A stretch of DNA of 64,000 nucleotides from CAYTAU01 sp964442075 (GCA_964442075.1 CAYTWH010000013.1:18450-82449), one strand, 5' to 3'. Counted from the stretch's first letter, positions 37,992 through 47,006 are shown. Notes: a model not told the origin generated them from the letters alone. Numbers and translations are program-made.

Positions 37992-38297
37992 TTATACTTT
38001 AATTTCCACTTCCACTCCGCTTGGTAATTCCAATTTCATCAAAGCATCAATCGTTTTTGTTGAAGTGCTATAAATGTCCATTAATCTTTTATGTGCATTT
38101 AATTGAAATTGTTCTCTCGATTTTTTGTTAACGAAAGGCGAACGCAAAACGGTAAAAACTCTTCTATGTGTTGGCAATGGTATTGGGCCACTAACAACAG
38201 CTCCGGTAGCCTTAACCGTTTTTGAAATTTTTTCAGCAGATTTGTCTACCAAGTTGTGGTCGTAAGACTTTAGTTTAATTCTAATCTTTTGACTCAT
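37992..38297 (-). CDS. rpsJ: 30S ribosomal protein S10
   Basis: The 101-residue head protein starts MSQKIRIKLKSYDHNLVDKSAEKI and has the S10 signature GPIPLPTHRRVFTVLRSPFVNKKSREQF. It follows fusA by 16 bases with no tuf between, as usual in Bacteroidota, so the str and S10 units appear fused. Confidence 0.98.
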   Translation of the reverse strand: MSQKIRIKLKSYDHNLVDKSAEKISKTVKATGAVVSGPIPLPTHRRVFTVLRSPFVNKKSREQFQLNAHKRLMDIYSTSTKTIDALMKLELPSGVEVEIKV

Positions 38298-38313
38298 TAC
38301 AAATTAATTTATT

Positions 38314-40407
38314 TTAGTTTAAAAAAATACTATTTACTAACTTTTTTGCAATCTCATTTGGAATTTCTTCATAACTATGAAATTCCATTGTCGATGTTGC
38401 CCTGCCCGATGTGATAGTTCTAAGAGTAGTTACATAACCAAATTGTTCTGCAAGCGGGACTAATGCTTTTACTACTTTAAGTTCACCACGTGAATCCATT
38501 TTTTCAATGTTTGCTCTTCTTTTATTAAGATCAGCTACAACATCTCCCAAATAGTCTTCAGGTGTAACAACTTCGATGTCCATCACAGGTTCCATTAAAA
38601 TCGGATTAGCATTTCTAACAGACTCTCTAAAAGCCATTTTAGCAACAATTTCAAAAGACAATACATCAGATTCCTCAGCATCAAAAGATGCATCTATAAG
38701 CTCAACTTTTAAACTGTGCATTGGATATCCTGCTATTGGTCCATTAAACATTGCTTCTCTAAATCCTTTTTCTATGGCACTTATATATTCTTGAGGGATA
38801 ATTCCCTTTTCTAACTTATTTATAAAATGTAAGCCATTTTCATTATCTTCAACAGGTGAAATAATTATTGTAATTTTGGCATATTTACCTTTTCCACCTG
38901 CAAGTTTATCAAACAATTGTTCTTGTTCAACTATAGTTGTAATTGCTTCTTTAAATGCGACCTGAGGTTTACCTTGATTGCAGGTAACATTAAATTCTCT
39001 TTTTAACCTGTCAACAATTATTTCAAGATGTAATTCACCCATTCCACTAATAATTGTCTGACCGCTATTTTCATCTGTTTTTACATTGAATGTAGGATCT
39101 TCTTCTGATATTTTAAGTAATGCGTCATATAATTTATCAATATCAGCTTGCTTCATTGGTTCAACAGCAATACCCAATACCGGTTCAGGGAATATCATTG
39201 ATTCAAAAATTATTGGTTGCTTGTCGCTACAAAGTGTGTCACCAGTATAAATATCTTTTAATCCTACTGCTGCACAAATTTCGCCTGCACCAACAACTTT
39301 AACAGGGTTTTGCCTATTTGCATGCATACGAAATAATCGGGTTATTCTTTCCTTTTTGTTTGTTCTTGGATTATAAACCATTTCGTTTTCCTTTAATTCT
39401 CCAGAATAAACTCTAACATACACTAATTTTCCAGAAAATGAACTTGCAGATATTTTAAATACTAATGCAGATAAAGCTTGTTCATTTTGTGGGGAACGAT
39501 AAATCTCCGCCTCTGTTTTAGGATCAACTCCCTTAATATCACCAATATCAAGTGGGCTAGGCAAAAAAGCTGTAATTGCATCTAGTAAAGGTTGAATTCC
39601 TTTATTTTTGAAAGCAGCGCCACAAAAAACAGGTATAAATTTACCCTCAAGAACACCTTTTCTTACACTTTCTTTAAATTCTTCTACACTTATTGAATCT
39701 CTGTTTTCTAAAAATTTCTCAAGTAATTTATCTTCTGTTTCAACAACAGTTTCAACTAATTTTTCTCTCCATTCTTCAACTTCTTCTGTTAATTCATCTG
39801 GAATATTTATTAAATCGTATTTTTCTCCAAGATCATCATTGTTCCAAATCAGTACTTTTTTTTCTATAAGGTCAATAACACCTTTAAATTGATCTTCTGT
39901 TCCAAATGGTATTTGTAATGGAACAGGATTTGCTTTTAATTTATCTTGTATTTGAGCTACGACATTGAAAAAATCGGCACCCGGTCTATCCATTTTATTT
40001 ACAAATGCAATTCTGGGAACATTATACTTATCTGCTTGTCTCCATACTGTTTCTGATTGAGGCTCAACTCCTCCAACTGCACAAAAAATAGCAATTGCTC
40101 CATCTAAAACCCTAAGTGATCTTTCAACTTCAACGGTAAAATCAACATGTCCTGGAGTATCTATAATATTAATATTGTAATCTATGTTATTATAATTCCA
40201 ATATGTAGTAGTAGACGCAGAAGTTATAGTAATGCCTCTTTCTTGTTCTTGTATCATCCAATCCATTGTAGCAGTTCCATCATGAACTTCCCCAATTTTG
40301 TGATTTAATCCTGTATAATATAATACACGTTCTGTAGTAGTAGTTTTACCAGCATCAATATGGGCCATTATCCCGATATTCCTTATATTTTTTAATTCTG
40401 CTTTCAT
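38314..40407 (-). CDS. fusA: Elongation factor G
   Basis: This 697-residue GTPase moves tRNAs and mRNA during elongation. All GTPase motifs are intact: AHIDAGKT at 15-22, the switch I RGITIT, DTPGHVDF with the catalytic His, and NKMDRPGA. Domains II to V follow, ending in the EF-G C-terminal region (RANIEKMDSRGELKVVKALVPLAEQFGYVTTLRTITSGRA). It is the canonical copy; a divergent paralogue lies at 41662-43818. Confidence 0.97.
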   Translation of the reverse strand: MKAELKNIRNIGIMAHIDAGKTTTTERVLYYTGLNHKIGEVHDGTATMDWMIQEQERGITITSASTTTYWNYNNIDYNINIIDTPGHVDFTVEVERSLRVLDGAIAIFCAVGGVEPQSETVWRQADKYNVPRIAFVNKMDRPGADFFNVVAQIQDKLKANPVPLQIPFGTEDQFKGVIDLIEKKVLIWNNDDLGEKYDLINIPDELTEEVEEWREKLVETVVETEDKLLEKFLENRDSISVEEFKESVRKGVLEGKFIPVFCGAAFKNKGIQPLLDAITAFLPSPLDIGDIKGVDPKTEAEIYRSPQNEQALSALVFKISASSFSGKLVYVRVYSGELKENEMVYNPRTNKKERITRLFRMHANRQNPVKVVGAGEICAAVGLKDIYTGDTLCSDKQPIIFESMIFPEPVLGIAVEPMKQADIDKLYDALLKISEEDPTFNVKTDENSGQTIISGMGELHLEIIVDRLKREFNVTCNQGKPQVAFKEAITTIVEQEQLFDKLAGGKGKYAKITIIISPVEDNENGLHFINKLEKGIIPQEYISAIEKGFREAMFNGPIAGYPMHSLKVELIDASFDAEESDVLSFEIVAKMAFRESVRNANPILMEPVMDIEVVTPEDYLGDVVADLNKRRANIEKMDSRGELKVVKALVPLAEQFGYVTTLRTITSGRATSTMEFHSYEEIPNEIAKKLVNSIFLN

Positions 40408-40434
40408 CTATTGACTACCAGTACTTCACAAAAT

Positions 40435-40911
40435 TTAAAATTTAAAATGTGAAAATGCTCTATTGGCTTCTGCCATTCTGTGGGTGTCTTCCTTCTTTTT
40501 AAAAGCTCCACCTTCTTCATTATATGCTGCGATAATTTCTGCCGCTAATTTTTCGCTCATAGATTTCCCGTTTCTTTTACAGGCAAATAATATCATGCTT
40601 TTAATACTTATTGATAATTTTCTGCTTTGACGAATTTCCATTGGAACCTGAAATGTAGCACCACCAACTCTTCTACTTTTAACTTCAACTGCAGGAGTTA
40701 TTTTTTCTAATGCTTTTTTCCAGTATTCAAGAGGAGTAAGTTCCGTATCTTTACTTTTTTTCTCAACTAAATCAATGGCACCATAAAATATATTATAAGC
40801 AGTATTCTTTTTGCCATTAACCATAAGATCATTAACAAATCGTGTAACTAAAGTATCGTTAAATTTTGGATCAGGTAATAAAATTCTTCTTTGTGGATTT
40901 CCTTTTCTCAT
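40435..40911 (-). CDS. rpsG: 30S ribosomal protein S7
   Basis: The 158-residue head-assembly initiator starts MRKGNPQRRILLPDPKFNDTLVTRFVNDLMVNGKK and contains KSRRVGGATFQVPMEIRQSRK and the C-terminal KKEDTHRMAEANRAFSHFKF. It follows rpsL by 19 bases. Confidence 0.98.
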   Translation of the reverse strand: MRKGNPQRRILLPDPKFNDTLVTRFVNDLMVNGKKNTAYNIFYGAIDLVEKKSKDTELTPLEYWKKALEKITPAVEVKSRRVGGATFQVPMEIRQSRKLSISIKSMILFACKRNGKSMSEKLAAEIIAAYNEEGGAFKKKEDTHRMAEANRAFSHFKF

Positions 40912-40930
40912 AATAAAATATCTTTATAAT

Positions 40931-41308
40931 TTATTTTTTCTTAGGTCGTTTTGTTCCATACTTTGATCTTCTTTGTGTACGGCCATCAACACCTGACGTA
41001 TCTAATGCTCCTCTAACAATATGATATCTTACTCCAGGGAGATCCTTAATTTTTCCTCCTCTTATAATAACAATTGAGTGTTCTTGTAAATTATGACCTT
41101 CACCTGGAATATAAGCATTAACTTCTTTTCCATTTGTTAATCTTACTCTTGCAACTTTTCTCATTGCAGAGTTAGGTTTTTTAGGCGTTGTTGTATAAAC
41201 TCTTACACATACTCCTCTTTTTTGAGGACATGAATCCAAAGCAGGAGCTTTACTTTTTGAAATAAGCTTTTTCCTCCCCTTTCTTACTAACTGCTGAATT
41301 GTAGGCAT
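40931..41308 (-). CDS. rpsL: 30S ribosomal protein S12
   Basis: This 125-residue decoding-centre protein is the first gene of the superoperon. It shows MPTIQQLVRKGRKKLISKSKAPAL, the TTTPKKPNSAMRKVARVRLTNG loop and GVRYHIVRGALDTSGVDGRTQRRSKYGTKRPK. Lys residues in PKKPNS and GEGHNLQEHS are the common sensitive-type residues for streptomycin, with no resistance substitution seen. Confidence 0.98.
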   Translation of the reverse strand: MPTIQQLVRKGRKKLISKSKAPALDSCPQKRGVCVRVYTTTPKKPNSAMRKVARVRLTNGKEVNAYIPGEGHNLQEHSIVIIRGGKIKDLPGVRYHIVRGALDTSGVDGRTQRRSKYGTKRPKKK

Positions 41309-41349
41309 ATATAAATGCTTTTTATATAAATTTTTATAAAATCGGACTG

Positions 41350-41379
41350 CAAAGGTATAATTTTTTTATAAAACAACAA
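41350..41379 (-). promoter_or_regulatory. Promoter of the ribosomal superoperon
   Basis: On the minus strand TTG (41379-41377), a 19-base spacer and TACCTTTG (41357-41350) match the Bacteroidota consensus exactly, about 35-40 bases before the rpsL ATG. The rest of the 353-base divergent region up to 41661 is AT-rich with only the opposing EF-G2 promoter. Confidence 0.75.
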
Positions 41380-41571
41380 CTAATAACATTTTTTTTCCTT
41401 TTGTATAACTAAGTTTGTTTGTTTGAAATAAACGATAATTGATATTGTAATTATTTAAAAAGTTGAATAAGCAAATATAAAATTATTCGTTAAAAAATAA
41501 ATATTTTAAATTTCTGAATAACAGCATTTTATAAATGGGGTTTATTTTTTTTCAATATGTAATACTTATAC

Positions 41572-41603
41572 TTGATATAAATATTAAAATTTTATTATTT
41601 TTG
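41572..41603 (+). promoter_or_regulatory. Promoter of the EF-G2 gene
   Basis: TTG at 41572-41574, a 21-base spacer and TATTTTTG at 41596-41603 fit the Bacteroidota promoter. The leader to the ATG at 41662 would be about 50 bases. Confidence 0.6.
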
Positions 41604-41661
41604 CAGTCCATTTTTTGAGAAATCCTTTAAATATTTTTTAAACAAATAAAAATAATTTCTA

Positions 41662-43818
41662 ATGAAAATTTATCAAACTAATGAAATTAAGAACATTGCA
41701 ATATTAGGTAATTCTCGCTCGGGAAAAACTACCTTATCAGAAGCAATGTTGTTTAATGGAGGTGTAATTGACAGACGTGGTGATATTGACAGCAAAAATA
41801 CAGTATCGGATTATCGCGAAATTGAACATGAAAATACAATATCTGTTTTTTCTACAGTTTTACATGCAGAATATAATAATAATAAAATTAATTTTATTGA
41901 TGCACCCGGTGCAGATGATTTTGCTGGGAACGTAGTGTCTTCATTAATGCCGGTTGAATCTGCTTTAATGTTAATAAACTCACAAAATGGTGTTGAAGTT
42001 GGTACTGAAATTCAAAAAAGATATTTAGGAAAATTTGAAAAACCTATAATCATAGTTATTAACCATCTTGATCATGATAACGCAAATTTTGAAAAATCAA
42101 TAGAAACCATTAAACAAAGTTTTGGCGGAAATGCAGTTCTTGCACAATATCCGGTAAATCAGGGAACAGGTTTTGACTCTATTGTTGATCTTATTACAAT
42201 GAAATTATATAAATATCCTGCTAAAGAAGGAAAACCTGAAATTATTGATATCCCTGATGAAGAAAAAGACAGAGCAGAAAAATTACAAGGTGAACTTATA
42301 GAAAAAGCTGCAGAAAGTGATGAAAGTTTAATGGAGATATTTTTCGAAAATGACACATTAACTCCTGAAGAAATGCAAAAAGGTATTGCTCATGGATTAA
42401 TACAAAGAGGTATATTTCCAATATTCTGTATTTCTGCAAAAAACAATATTGGTGTTGACAGGCTTATGGAATTTATTACTATTGCTGCCCCTTCTCCTTC
42501 TGATATGCCTGCACCTAAAGACTCTGAAGGCAATGAAATTAAAATGGACACATCGGGACAAGCTTGTGCATTTATTTTTAAAACTTCTATTGAACACCAT
42601 ATTGGTGAAATAAATTATTTTAAAGTAATGTCGGGAGAAATTTCTGAAAGTCTTGATTTATTAAATCAAACTACACGAAATAAAGAAAGAATATCACAAT
42701 TATTTGTTGTTGCCGGTAAAGAAAGAACAAAAGTTGCAAAAATGGTTGCCGGAGACATAGGTGCAACAGTTAAACTTAAGGGAACAAAAACAAATCATAC
42801 TTTAACATTACCGGGCAAATCATATTTTTACAATTCTATTGATTTTCCAAATCCAAAATATAGAAGTGCTATTAATCCTCTAAATGATGGTGATGATGAA
42901 AAATTAGGAGAAGCATTAAGCAAAATGCGTGATGAAGACCCTACAATAATTGTAGAATATTCAAAAGAACTGAAGCAAATAATAATTCACGGACAGGGGG
43001 AATATCATTTAAACATATTGAAATGGCATCTTGACAACATTTATAAAATTGAGACAGAATATATTGCTCCAAAAATTCCTTACAGGGAGACAATAACAAA
43101 AGTTGCTCAATCTTCTTACAGACATAAAAAGCAATCTGGTGGCGCTGGACAATTTGGTGAAATTTATATTATAATTGAACCTTATATTGAAGGAGCTCCT
43201 GATCCATCAAAATTTAAAATTGGAGGTTCTGAATATACTGTAAACGTCAGAGGAAAAGACGAACACAAACTTGAATGGGGCGGAAAACTAATATATTATA
43301 ATTGTATTGTTGGTGGTTCTATTGATACAAGATTTTTACCTGCAATTTTAAAAGGTATTATGGAAAAAATGGAAGAAGGTCCATTAACAGGTTCTTATGC
43401 CAGAGATATTAGAGTTTGTGTATATGACGGTAAAATGCACCCCGTAGATTCAAATGAAATATCATTTAAATTAGCAGGAAGAAATGCATTTAGTATGGCA
43501 TTTAAAGAAGCTGGACCTAAAATTATGGAGCCTGTATATATAGTTGAAGTATTAGTTCCTGCAGACAGAATGGGTGATGTGATGAGTGATTTACAAGGCA
43601 GAAGAGCAATAGTACAAGGAATGAGCAGTGAACAAGGCTTTGAAAAAATTACCGCTAAAGTTCCTTTAGCCGAAATGAATAAGTATGCTACTGCTTTAAG
43701 TTCAATTACCGGTGGAAGAGCAATGTATTCAATGACTTTTGATGAATACACACAAGTTCCAGGTGATATACAAACGGAACTTTTAAAAACATACGAAAAA
43801 GAACAAGAGGAAGAATAA
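41662..43818 (+). CDS. Elongation factor G paralogue (EF-G2) with altered GTPase motifs
   Basis: This 718-residue protein has the full EF-G domain order: G domain (1 to about 280), domain II, III, IV and V ending SITGGRAMYSMTFDEYTQVP. The P-loop GNSRSGKT (16-23) is intact, but the G3 motif reads DAPGADDF (80-87), with Ala84 in place of the catalytic His. The G4 motif is NHLD (134-137) instead of NKxD, and switch I has ENTIS where RGITI is expected. Bacteroides EF-G2, reported to act in translocation without GTP hydrolysis and to matter for gut colonisation, has the same kind of changes; equivalence is inferred. It is divergent from the str operon and ends at a terminator. Confidence 0.9.
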   Translation: MKIYQTNEIKNIAILGNSRSGKTTLSEAMLFNGGVIDRRGDIDSKNTVSDYREIEHENTISVFSTVLHAEYNNNKINFIDAPGADDFAGNVVSSLMPVESALMLINSQNGVEVGTEIQKRYLGKFEKPIIIVINHLDHDNANFEKSIETIKQSFGGNAVLAQYPVNQGTGFDSIVDLITMKLYKYPAKEGKPEIIDIPDEEKDRAEKLQGELIEKAAESDESLMEIFFENDTLTPEEMQKGIAHGLIQRGIFPIFCISAKNNIGVDRLMEFITIAAPSPSDMPAPKDSEGNEIKMDTSGQACAFIFKTSIEHHIGEINYFKVMSGEISESLDLLNQTTRNKERISQLFVVAGKERTKVAKMVAGDIGATVKLKGTKTNHTLTLPGKSYFYNSIDFPNPKYRSAINPLNDGDDEKLGEALSKMRDEDPTIIVEYSKELKQIIIHGQGEYHLNILKWHLDNIYKIETEYIAPKIPYRETITKVAQSSYRHKKQSGGAGQFGEIYIIIEPYIEGAPDPSKFKIGGSEYTVNVRGKDEHKLEWGGKLIYYNCIVGGSIDTRFLPAILKGIMEKMEEGPLTGSYARDIRVCVYDGKMHPVDSNEISFKLAGRNAFSMAFKEAGPKIMEPVYIVEVLVPADRMGDVMSDLQGRRAIVQGMSSEQGFEKITAKVPLAEMNKYATALSSITGGRAMYSMTFDEYTQVPGDIQTELLKTYEKEQEEE

Positions 43819-43841
43819 ATCTTAAATTACTTTTTTTCTAA

Positions 43842-43876
43842 AAAAAACCGATTCAGAAAATGAATCGGTTTTTTTT
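43842..43876. terminator. Bidirectional terminator between EF-G2 and the tRNA operon
   Basis: CCGATTCA (43848-43855) pairs with TGAATCGG (43861-43868) around a 5-base loop, flanked by an A-run on the left and a T-run on the right, so it can end the plus-strand EF-G2 transcript and the minus-strand tRNA transcript. Confidence 0.88.
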
Positions 43877-43879
43877 ATG

Positions 43880-43954
43880 GGTGGAAGATGGGACTTGAAC
43901 CCACGGCCTCCTGAACCACAATCAGGCGTTCTAACCAACTGAACTACAACCACC
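43880..43954 (-). tRNA. tRNA-His (GTG)
   Basis: The minus strand folds into a cloverleaf with anticodon loop TTGTGGT (anticodon GTG), stem CCTGA/TCAGG, T arm GTGGG-TTCAAGT-CCCAT, a discriminator C and a preceding G that can act as G-1, as expected for tRNA-His. The acceptor stem is odd: GTGGTTG faces CTTCCAC, leaving two adjacent T-T mismatches at pairs 5-68 and 6-67, where CAACCAC would pair perfectly. It is last in a Gly-Leu-His operon. Confidence 0.93.
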
Positions 43955-44000
43955 ATATTTCAACAACTGCCCATTAATTAAAATAAGCAGTTGCTGAAAG

Positions 44001-44085
44001 TACCCGGGGCCGGGATCGAACCGGCACGGCCAAAAAGGCCACTGGATTTTAAGTCCAGCGCGTCTACCAATTCCGCCACCTGGGC
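44001..44085 (-). tRNA. tRNA-Leu (TAA)
   Basis: A class II tRNA with long variable arm (TGGCC-TTTTT-GGCCG region), anticodon stem CTGGA/TCCAG and loop CTTAAAA giving anticodon TAA. The acceptor GCCCAGG pairs with CCCGGGT except for an A-C mismatch at 5-68 and a G-T at 1-72. It is the middle gene of the tRNA operon. Confidence 0.95.
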
Positions 44086-44122
44086 ATCCAAAAAAATTAT
44101 CAACCTCAGGCTGATAATTTTG

Positions 44123-44195
<73 letters not shown>

Positions 44196-44207
44196 AAAAT
44201 TGGACTG

Positions 44208-44238
44208 CAAAAGTATATTTTTTTTCTAAAAATACAAA
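44208..44238 (-). promoter_or_regulatory. Promoter of the tRNA operon
   Basis: TTTG (44238-44235), a 19-base spacer and TACTTTTG (44215-44208) on the minus strand form a textbook Bacteroidota promoter, with a predicted start only a few bases before tRNA-Gly. Confidence 0.8.
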
Positions 44239-44288
44239 AAATAAAAAATATTTTATTTTTTTTAAATGACACTTCAAGAAATAAAGGA

Positions 44289-44945
44289 CTAAATAATTTC
44301 CAAAATAGTTTTCACTACATTTTCTGCACCTTCGCCAATTTGCGCAATTGTTGCATCAAGCATATAACATGGAGTTGTAACAATTTTATATTTTTTGTCA
44401 ACAACAACTTCTCCGTGTCCAGTAGTTTTATGTGTTCCTCCCATTGCTTCAATGGCTTGAGCTGTTCCTTCATCTTGTCCAATGGTAACTTCAACTCCAT
44501 TAATAATTTTCGCTATCATAGCAGGAGCTATACATAATGCGCCAATGGGTTTGCCGGCTTCTACTGCTTGCTTAACAATGTTTTCAACTTCATTGTTTAC
44601 AGTACAATTTGCACCATCAAAAGCAACAGTAGAGAGATTTTTAGCAACTCCAAAGCCACCCGGAAAAATTACTGCATCAAAATCGTTAAAGCTTAATTCG
44701 TTTAAGGCTTTAATATTGCCTCTTGCAATTCTTGCAGATTCTATAAGCACATTTCTTATTTCATTCATTTCTTTACCTGTAATATGATTTATTACATGGT
44801 GCTGAGGAATATCTGGGGCAAAAATTTCATAAGTACCACCTAATTTAGAAATTGCATAAAGAGTAAGGGTAGTTTCGTGTATTTCCGCACCATCGTAAAC
44901 TCCACATCCGGATAATATTACTGCTATTTTCTTTGAATTTACCAT
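44289..44945 (-). CDS. elbB: DJ-1/PfpI-family glyoxalase-like protein ElbB
   Basis: This 218-residue protein matches the ElbB (isoprenoid biosynthesis glyoxalase-like) family: KKIAVILSGCGVYDGAEIHE at the start, DAVIFPGGFGVAKNLS, and the nucleophile Cys in KPIGALCIAPAMIAK. The family is in the class I glutamine-amidotransferase-like superfamily. ElbB of Escherichia coli has weak glyoxalase activity, and its cell role is unsettled. It is 42 bases downstream of the nucleoside phosphorylase gene on the same strand. Confidence 0.9.
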   Translation of the reverse strand: MVNSKKIAVILSGCGVYDGAEIHETTLTLYAISKLGGTYEIFAPDIPQHHVINHITGKEMNEIRNVLIESARIARGNIKALNELSFNDFDAVIFPGGFGVAKNLSTVAFDGANCTVNNEVENIVKQAVEAGKPIGALCIAPAMIAKIINGVEVTIGQDEGTAQAIEAMGGTHKTTGHGEVVVDKKYKIVTTPCYMLDATIAQIGEGAENVVKTILEII

Positions 44946-44987
44946 GATTTTTATTTTTAAAATTTCACATCACTAATGTACAAAAAA

Positions 44988-45854
44988 CTATATTCGTTCC
45001 AAAACATGTTCAATTAATTTTTTAATAATTGGCTTGTAATCATTACTATATTCTTTTTTAACACGATTTGCAATAATGGCACATATAGTAGCTGCATTAT
45101 GCCCGAGTAATTTTGATAATCCAAAAATTGCAGAACTTTCCATTTCGTAGTTTGTTATCTTTTCTCCATTAAAATCAAAGTCTGTGATTTTATCGTTTAG
45201 CAAAGGGTCAGCTGTTACTAATCGGAGTTGTCTGCCCTGCGGACCATAAAATCCGGGAGCAGAAATTGTAATGCCCTTTTTTATCCCTTCCCCAAATTGA
45301 TTGATCAATTTTGTGGAAGCTTCCACAAAATAAGGAGCAGCAAGTTGTTTATTCCAATTCGTAAATTTTACAAAAGCCTTTTCAATTTCAAGTTTACTAA
45401 CCTTATTTCTGTTTGCGTAATAATTTAACATACCGTCAAACCCTATTGCCATTTTTGACATTAAAAATGAATCTACCGGAACGTCTGTTTGTAAAGCACC
45501 CGAAGTTCCAATTCTTATAAAATTTAAACTTGTATGTTTATTTTTAATTATTCTTTTTTCAAAATCAATATTTACAATAGCATCAAGCTCATTTACAACA
45601 ATATCTATATTGTCTGTACCAATCCCTGTAGATATTACAGAAATATGCTTATTATTATAATAACCGGTATGAGTTAAAAATTCCCGATTTTGAATTTTGA
45701 ATTCAACTTTATCGAAATAAGAAGAAACTATTTCAACTCTTCCCGGATCACCCACAAGAATAATGTCTTTTGCAATATGTTCTGATTTTAAATGAAGATG
45801 AAAAATACTTCCGTCTTTATTTATTATTAGTTCTGACCTTGGAATAATATTCAT
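44988..45854 (-). CDS. Nucleoside phosphorylase (PNP/UDP family)
   Basis: The 288-residue enzyme has the PNP/UDP phosphorylase core: phosphate-binding LVGDPGRVEIVSSYFD, the STGIGTDNIDIVVNELDAI segment, FIRIGTSGALQ and the ribose/base region NYEMESSAIFGLSKLLGH. This pattern is closest to uridine-phosphorylase-like members, but the base specificity is not certain from sequence alone. A TATCTTTG -7 element lies just upstream. It likely functions in nucleoside salvage. Confidence 0.87.
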   Translation of the reverse strand: MNIIPRSELIINKDGSIFHLHLKSEHIAKDIILVGDPGRVEIVSSYFDKVEFKIQNREFLTHTGYYNNKHISVISTGIGTDNIDIVVNELDAIVNIDFEKRIIKNKHTSLNFIRIGTSGALQTDVPVDSFLMSKMAIGFDGMLNYYANRNKVSKLEIEKAFVKFTNWNKQLAAPYFVEASTKLINQFGEGIKKGITISAPGFYGPQGRQLRLVTADPLLNDKITDFDFNGEKITNYEMESSAIFGLSKLLGHNAATICAIIANRVKKEYSNDYKPIIKKLIEHVLERI

Positions 45855-45880
45855 TTTGAGAATTTATTATAAATTTAAAA

Positions 45881-45888
45881 CAAAGATA
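45881..45888 (-). promoter_or_regulatory. -7 element upstream of the nucleoside phosphorylase
   Basis: TATCTTTG on the minus strand, 27 bases before the ATG. No TTTG sits at the standard distance, so it is a weaker call than the others. Confidence 0.4.
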
Positions 45889-46028
45889 GAGATTTTTGAA
45901 GGATTTTAAGATATACAACAAATTGTATTTTTTTATAAAAGATATCGTCTTTAAGTTAAATTCATTAAAAAATTAATATCTTTCGCATTAAATAGAATTT
46001 GGTATTGACTCAAAACTGTTTGAAATTT

Positions 46029-46961
46029 TTGAAAAAAGGATTAGTCATAAAATCTACAGGAAGTTGGTATCTTGTAAAAGATACTAATGGAAATAAATAT
46101 GAATGTAGGATAAGAGGCAAATTACGCCTTGATGGCATTAAAAGTACAAATCCTATTATTGTTGGAGATAATGTTGAATTTGAAATAGAGGATATTGAAA
46201 AAAATATTGGATTAATAAAAAATTTATGTGAAAGGAAAAATTACATAATAAGAAAAGCAACAAATTTATCAAAACGCACACATATTATTGCTGCAAATGT
46301 TGACCATGCCTATCTAATTGTTACTATTGCTTTACCTGAAACATCAACAGAATTTATTGACAGATTTCTTGTCTCTGCTGAAGCATACAGAATACCTGTT
46401 TCACTTATATTTAATAAAATTGATATTTTTTTAAAAGAGCATCTTGAATACATGCATAAGTTGGTTGAAATATATGAAAAGATAGGGTATAAATGTTTTG
46501 AAGTATCAGCGTTAAATAATATTAATATTGATATTTTGAGAAATAAAATGAAAGGAAAAGTTAATGTTGTTGCGGGTCATTCAGGTGTAGGAAAATCAAC
46601 ATTAATAAATATTATTGCTCCAAATGCAAAACTTAAAGTTGGAGAACTTTCAGAATATCACTTAAAGGGAAAACATACAACTACTTTCGCAGAAATGATA
46701 GAATTTAATTCAGGTGGATATATAATTGATACGCCGGGAATAAAGGGTTTTGGTGTTATTGATATGGAAAAAGAAGAATTGTATCATTTTTTTCCCGAAA
46801 TATTTAAAATTTCGAAAAAATGTTTTTATTATAATTGTACACACATTCATGAACCAAATTGTGCTGTATTAAAAGCCGTTGAAAATGGGAACATAAGTAT
46901 TTCAAGATATAATAGTTATTTAAATTTATTTCATAAAGAAGATAACAAACACAGAATTTGA
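46029..46961 (+). CDS. rsgA: Ribosome small-subunit-dependent GTPase RsgA
   Basis: The protein (about 310 residues) matures the 30S subunit. It has the N-terminal OB fold (KGLVIKSTGSWYLVKD), a circularly permuted GTPase with G4 NKID, G1 GHSGVGKST and G3 DTPGIKGFG, and a C-terminal zinc knuckle (CFYYNCTHIHEPNCAVLKAV). No ATG is available: TTG codons at 45999, 46005, 46020 and 46029 are in frame, and 46029 gives the family start MKKGLVIKSTG. The longer form from 45999 cannot be excluded. Confidence 0.92.
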   Translation: MKKGLVIKSTGSWYLVKDTNGNKYECRIRGKLRLDGIKSTNPIIVGDNVEFEIEDIEKNIGLIKNLCERKNYIIRKATNLSKRTHIIAANVDHAYLIVTIALPETSTEFIDRFLVSAEAYRIPVSLIFNKIDIFLKEHLEYMHKLVEIYEKIGYKCFEVSALNNINIDILRNKMKGKVNVVAGHSGVGKSTLINIIAPNAKLKVGELSEYHLKGKHTTTFAEMIEFNSGGYIIDTPGIKGFGVIDMEKEELYHFFPEIFKISKKCFYYNCTHIHEPNCAVLKAVENGNISISRYNSYLNLFHKEDNKHRI

Positions 46962-46972
46962 TAAAATTCTGT
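46951..46972 (+). terminator. Hairpin overlapping the rsgA stop codon
   Basis: ACAGAATTT and AAATTCTGT form a perfect 9-bp stem with a GATA loop, including the rsgA stop. No T-run follows, so this is a weak terminator or a pause/mRNA-end structure. Confidence 0.4.
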
Positions 46973-46992
46973 ACAATTGAAAATAAAAGTTA

Positions 46993-47000
46993 TATATTTG
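46993..47000 (+). promoter_or_regulatory. -7 element of the WecA-like gene
   Basis: TATATTTG ends six bases before the ATG at 47007, which predicts a nearly leaderless transcript and argues against the in-frame TTG at 46977 as start. Confidence 0.5.
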
Positions 47001-47006
47001 CAATGT

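Noticed and set aside
37971..38313. Missing tuf between fusA and rpsJ as a deletion
   Set aside because: Absence of tuf at this place is normal in Bacteroidota.
46977..47006. TTG start giving a ten-residue N-terminal extension of the WecA-like enzyme
   Set aside because: The extension would lie over the -7 promoter element, and the ATG at 47007 begins the hydrophobic N-terminus directly.
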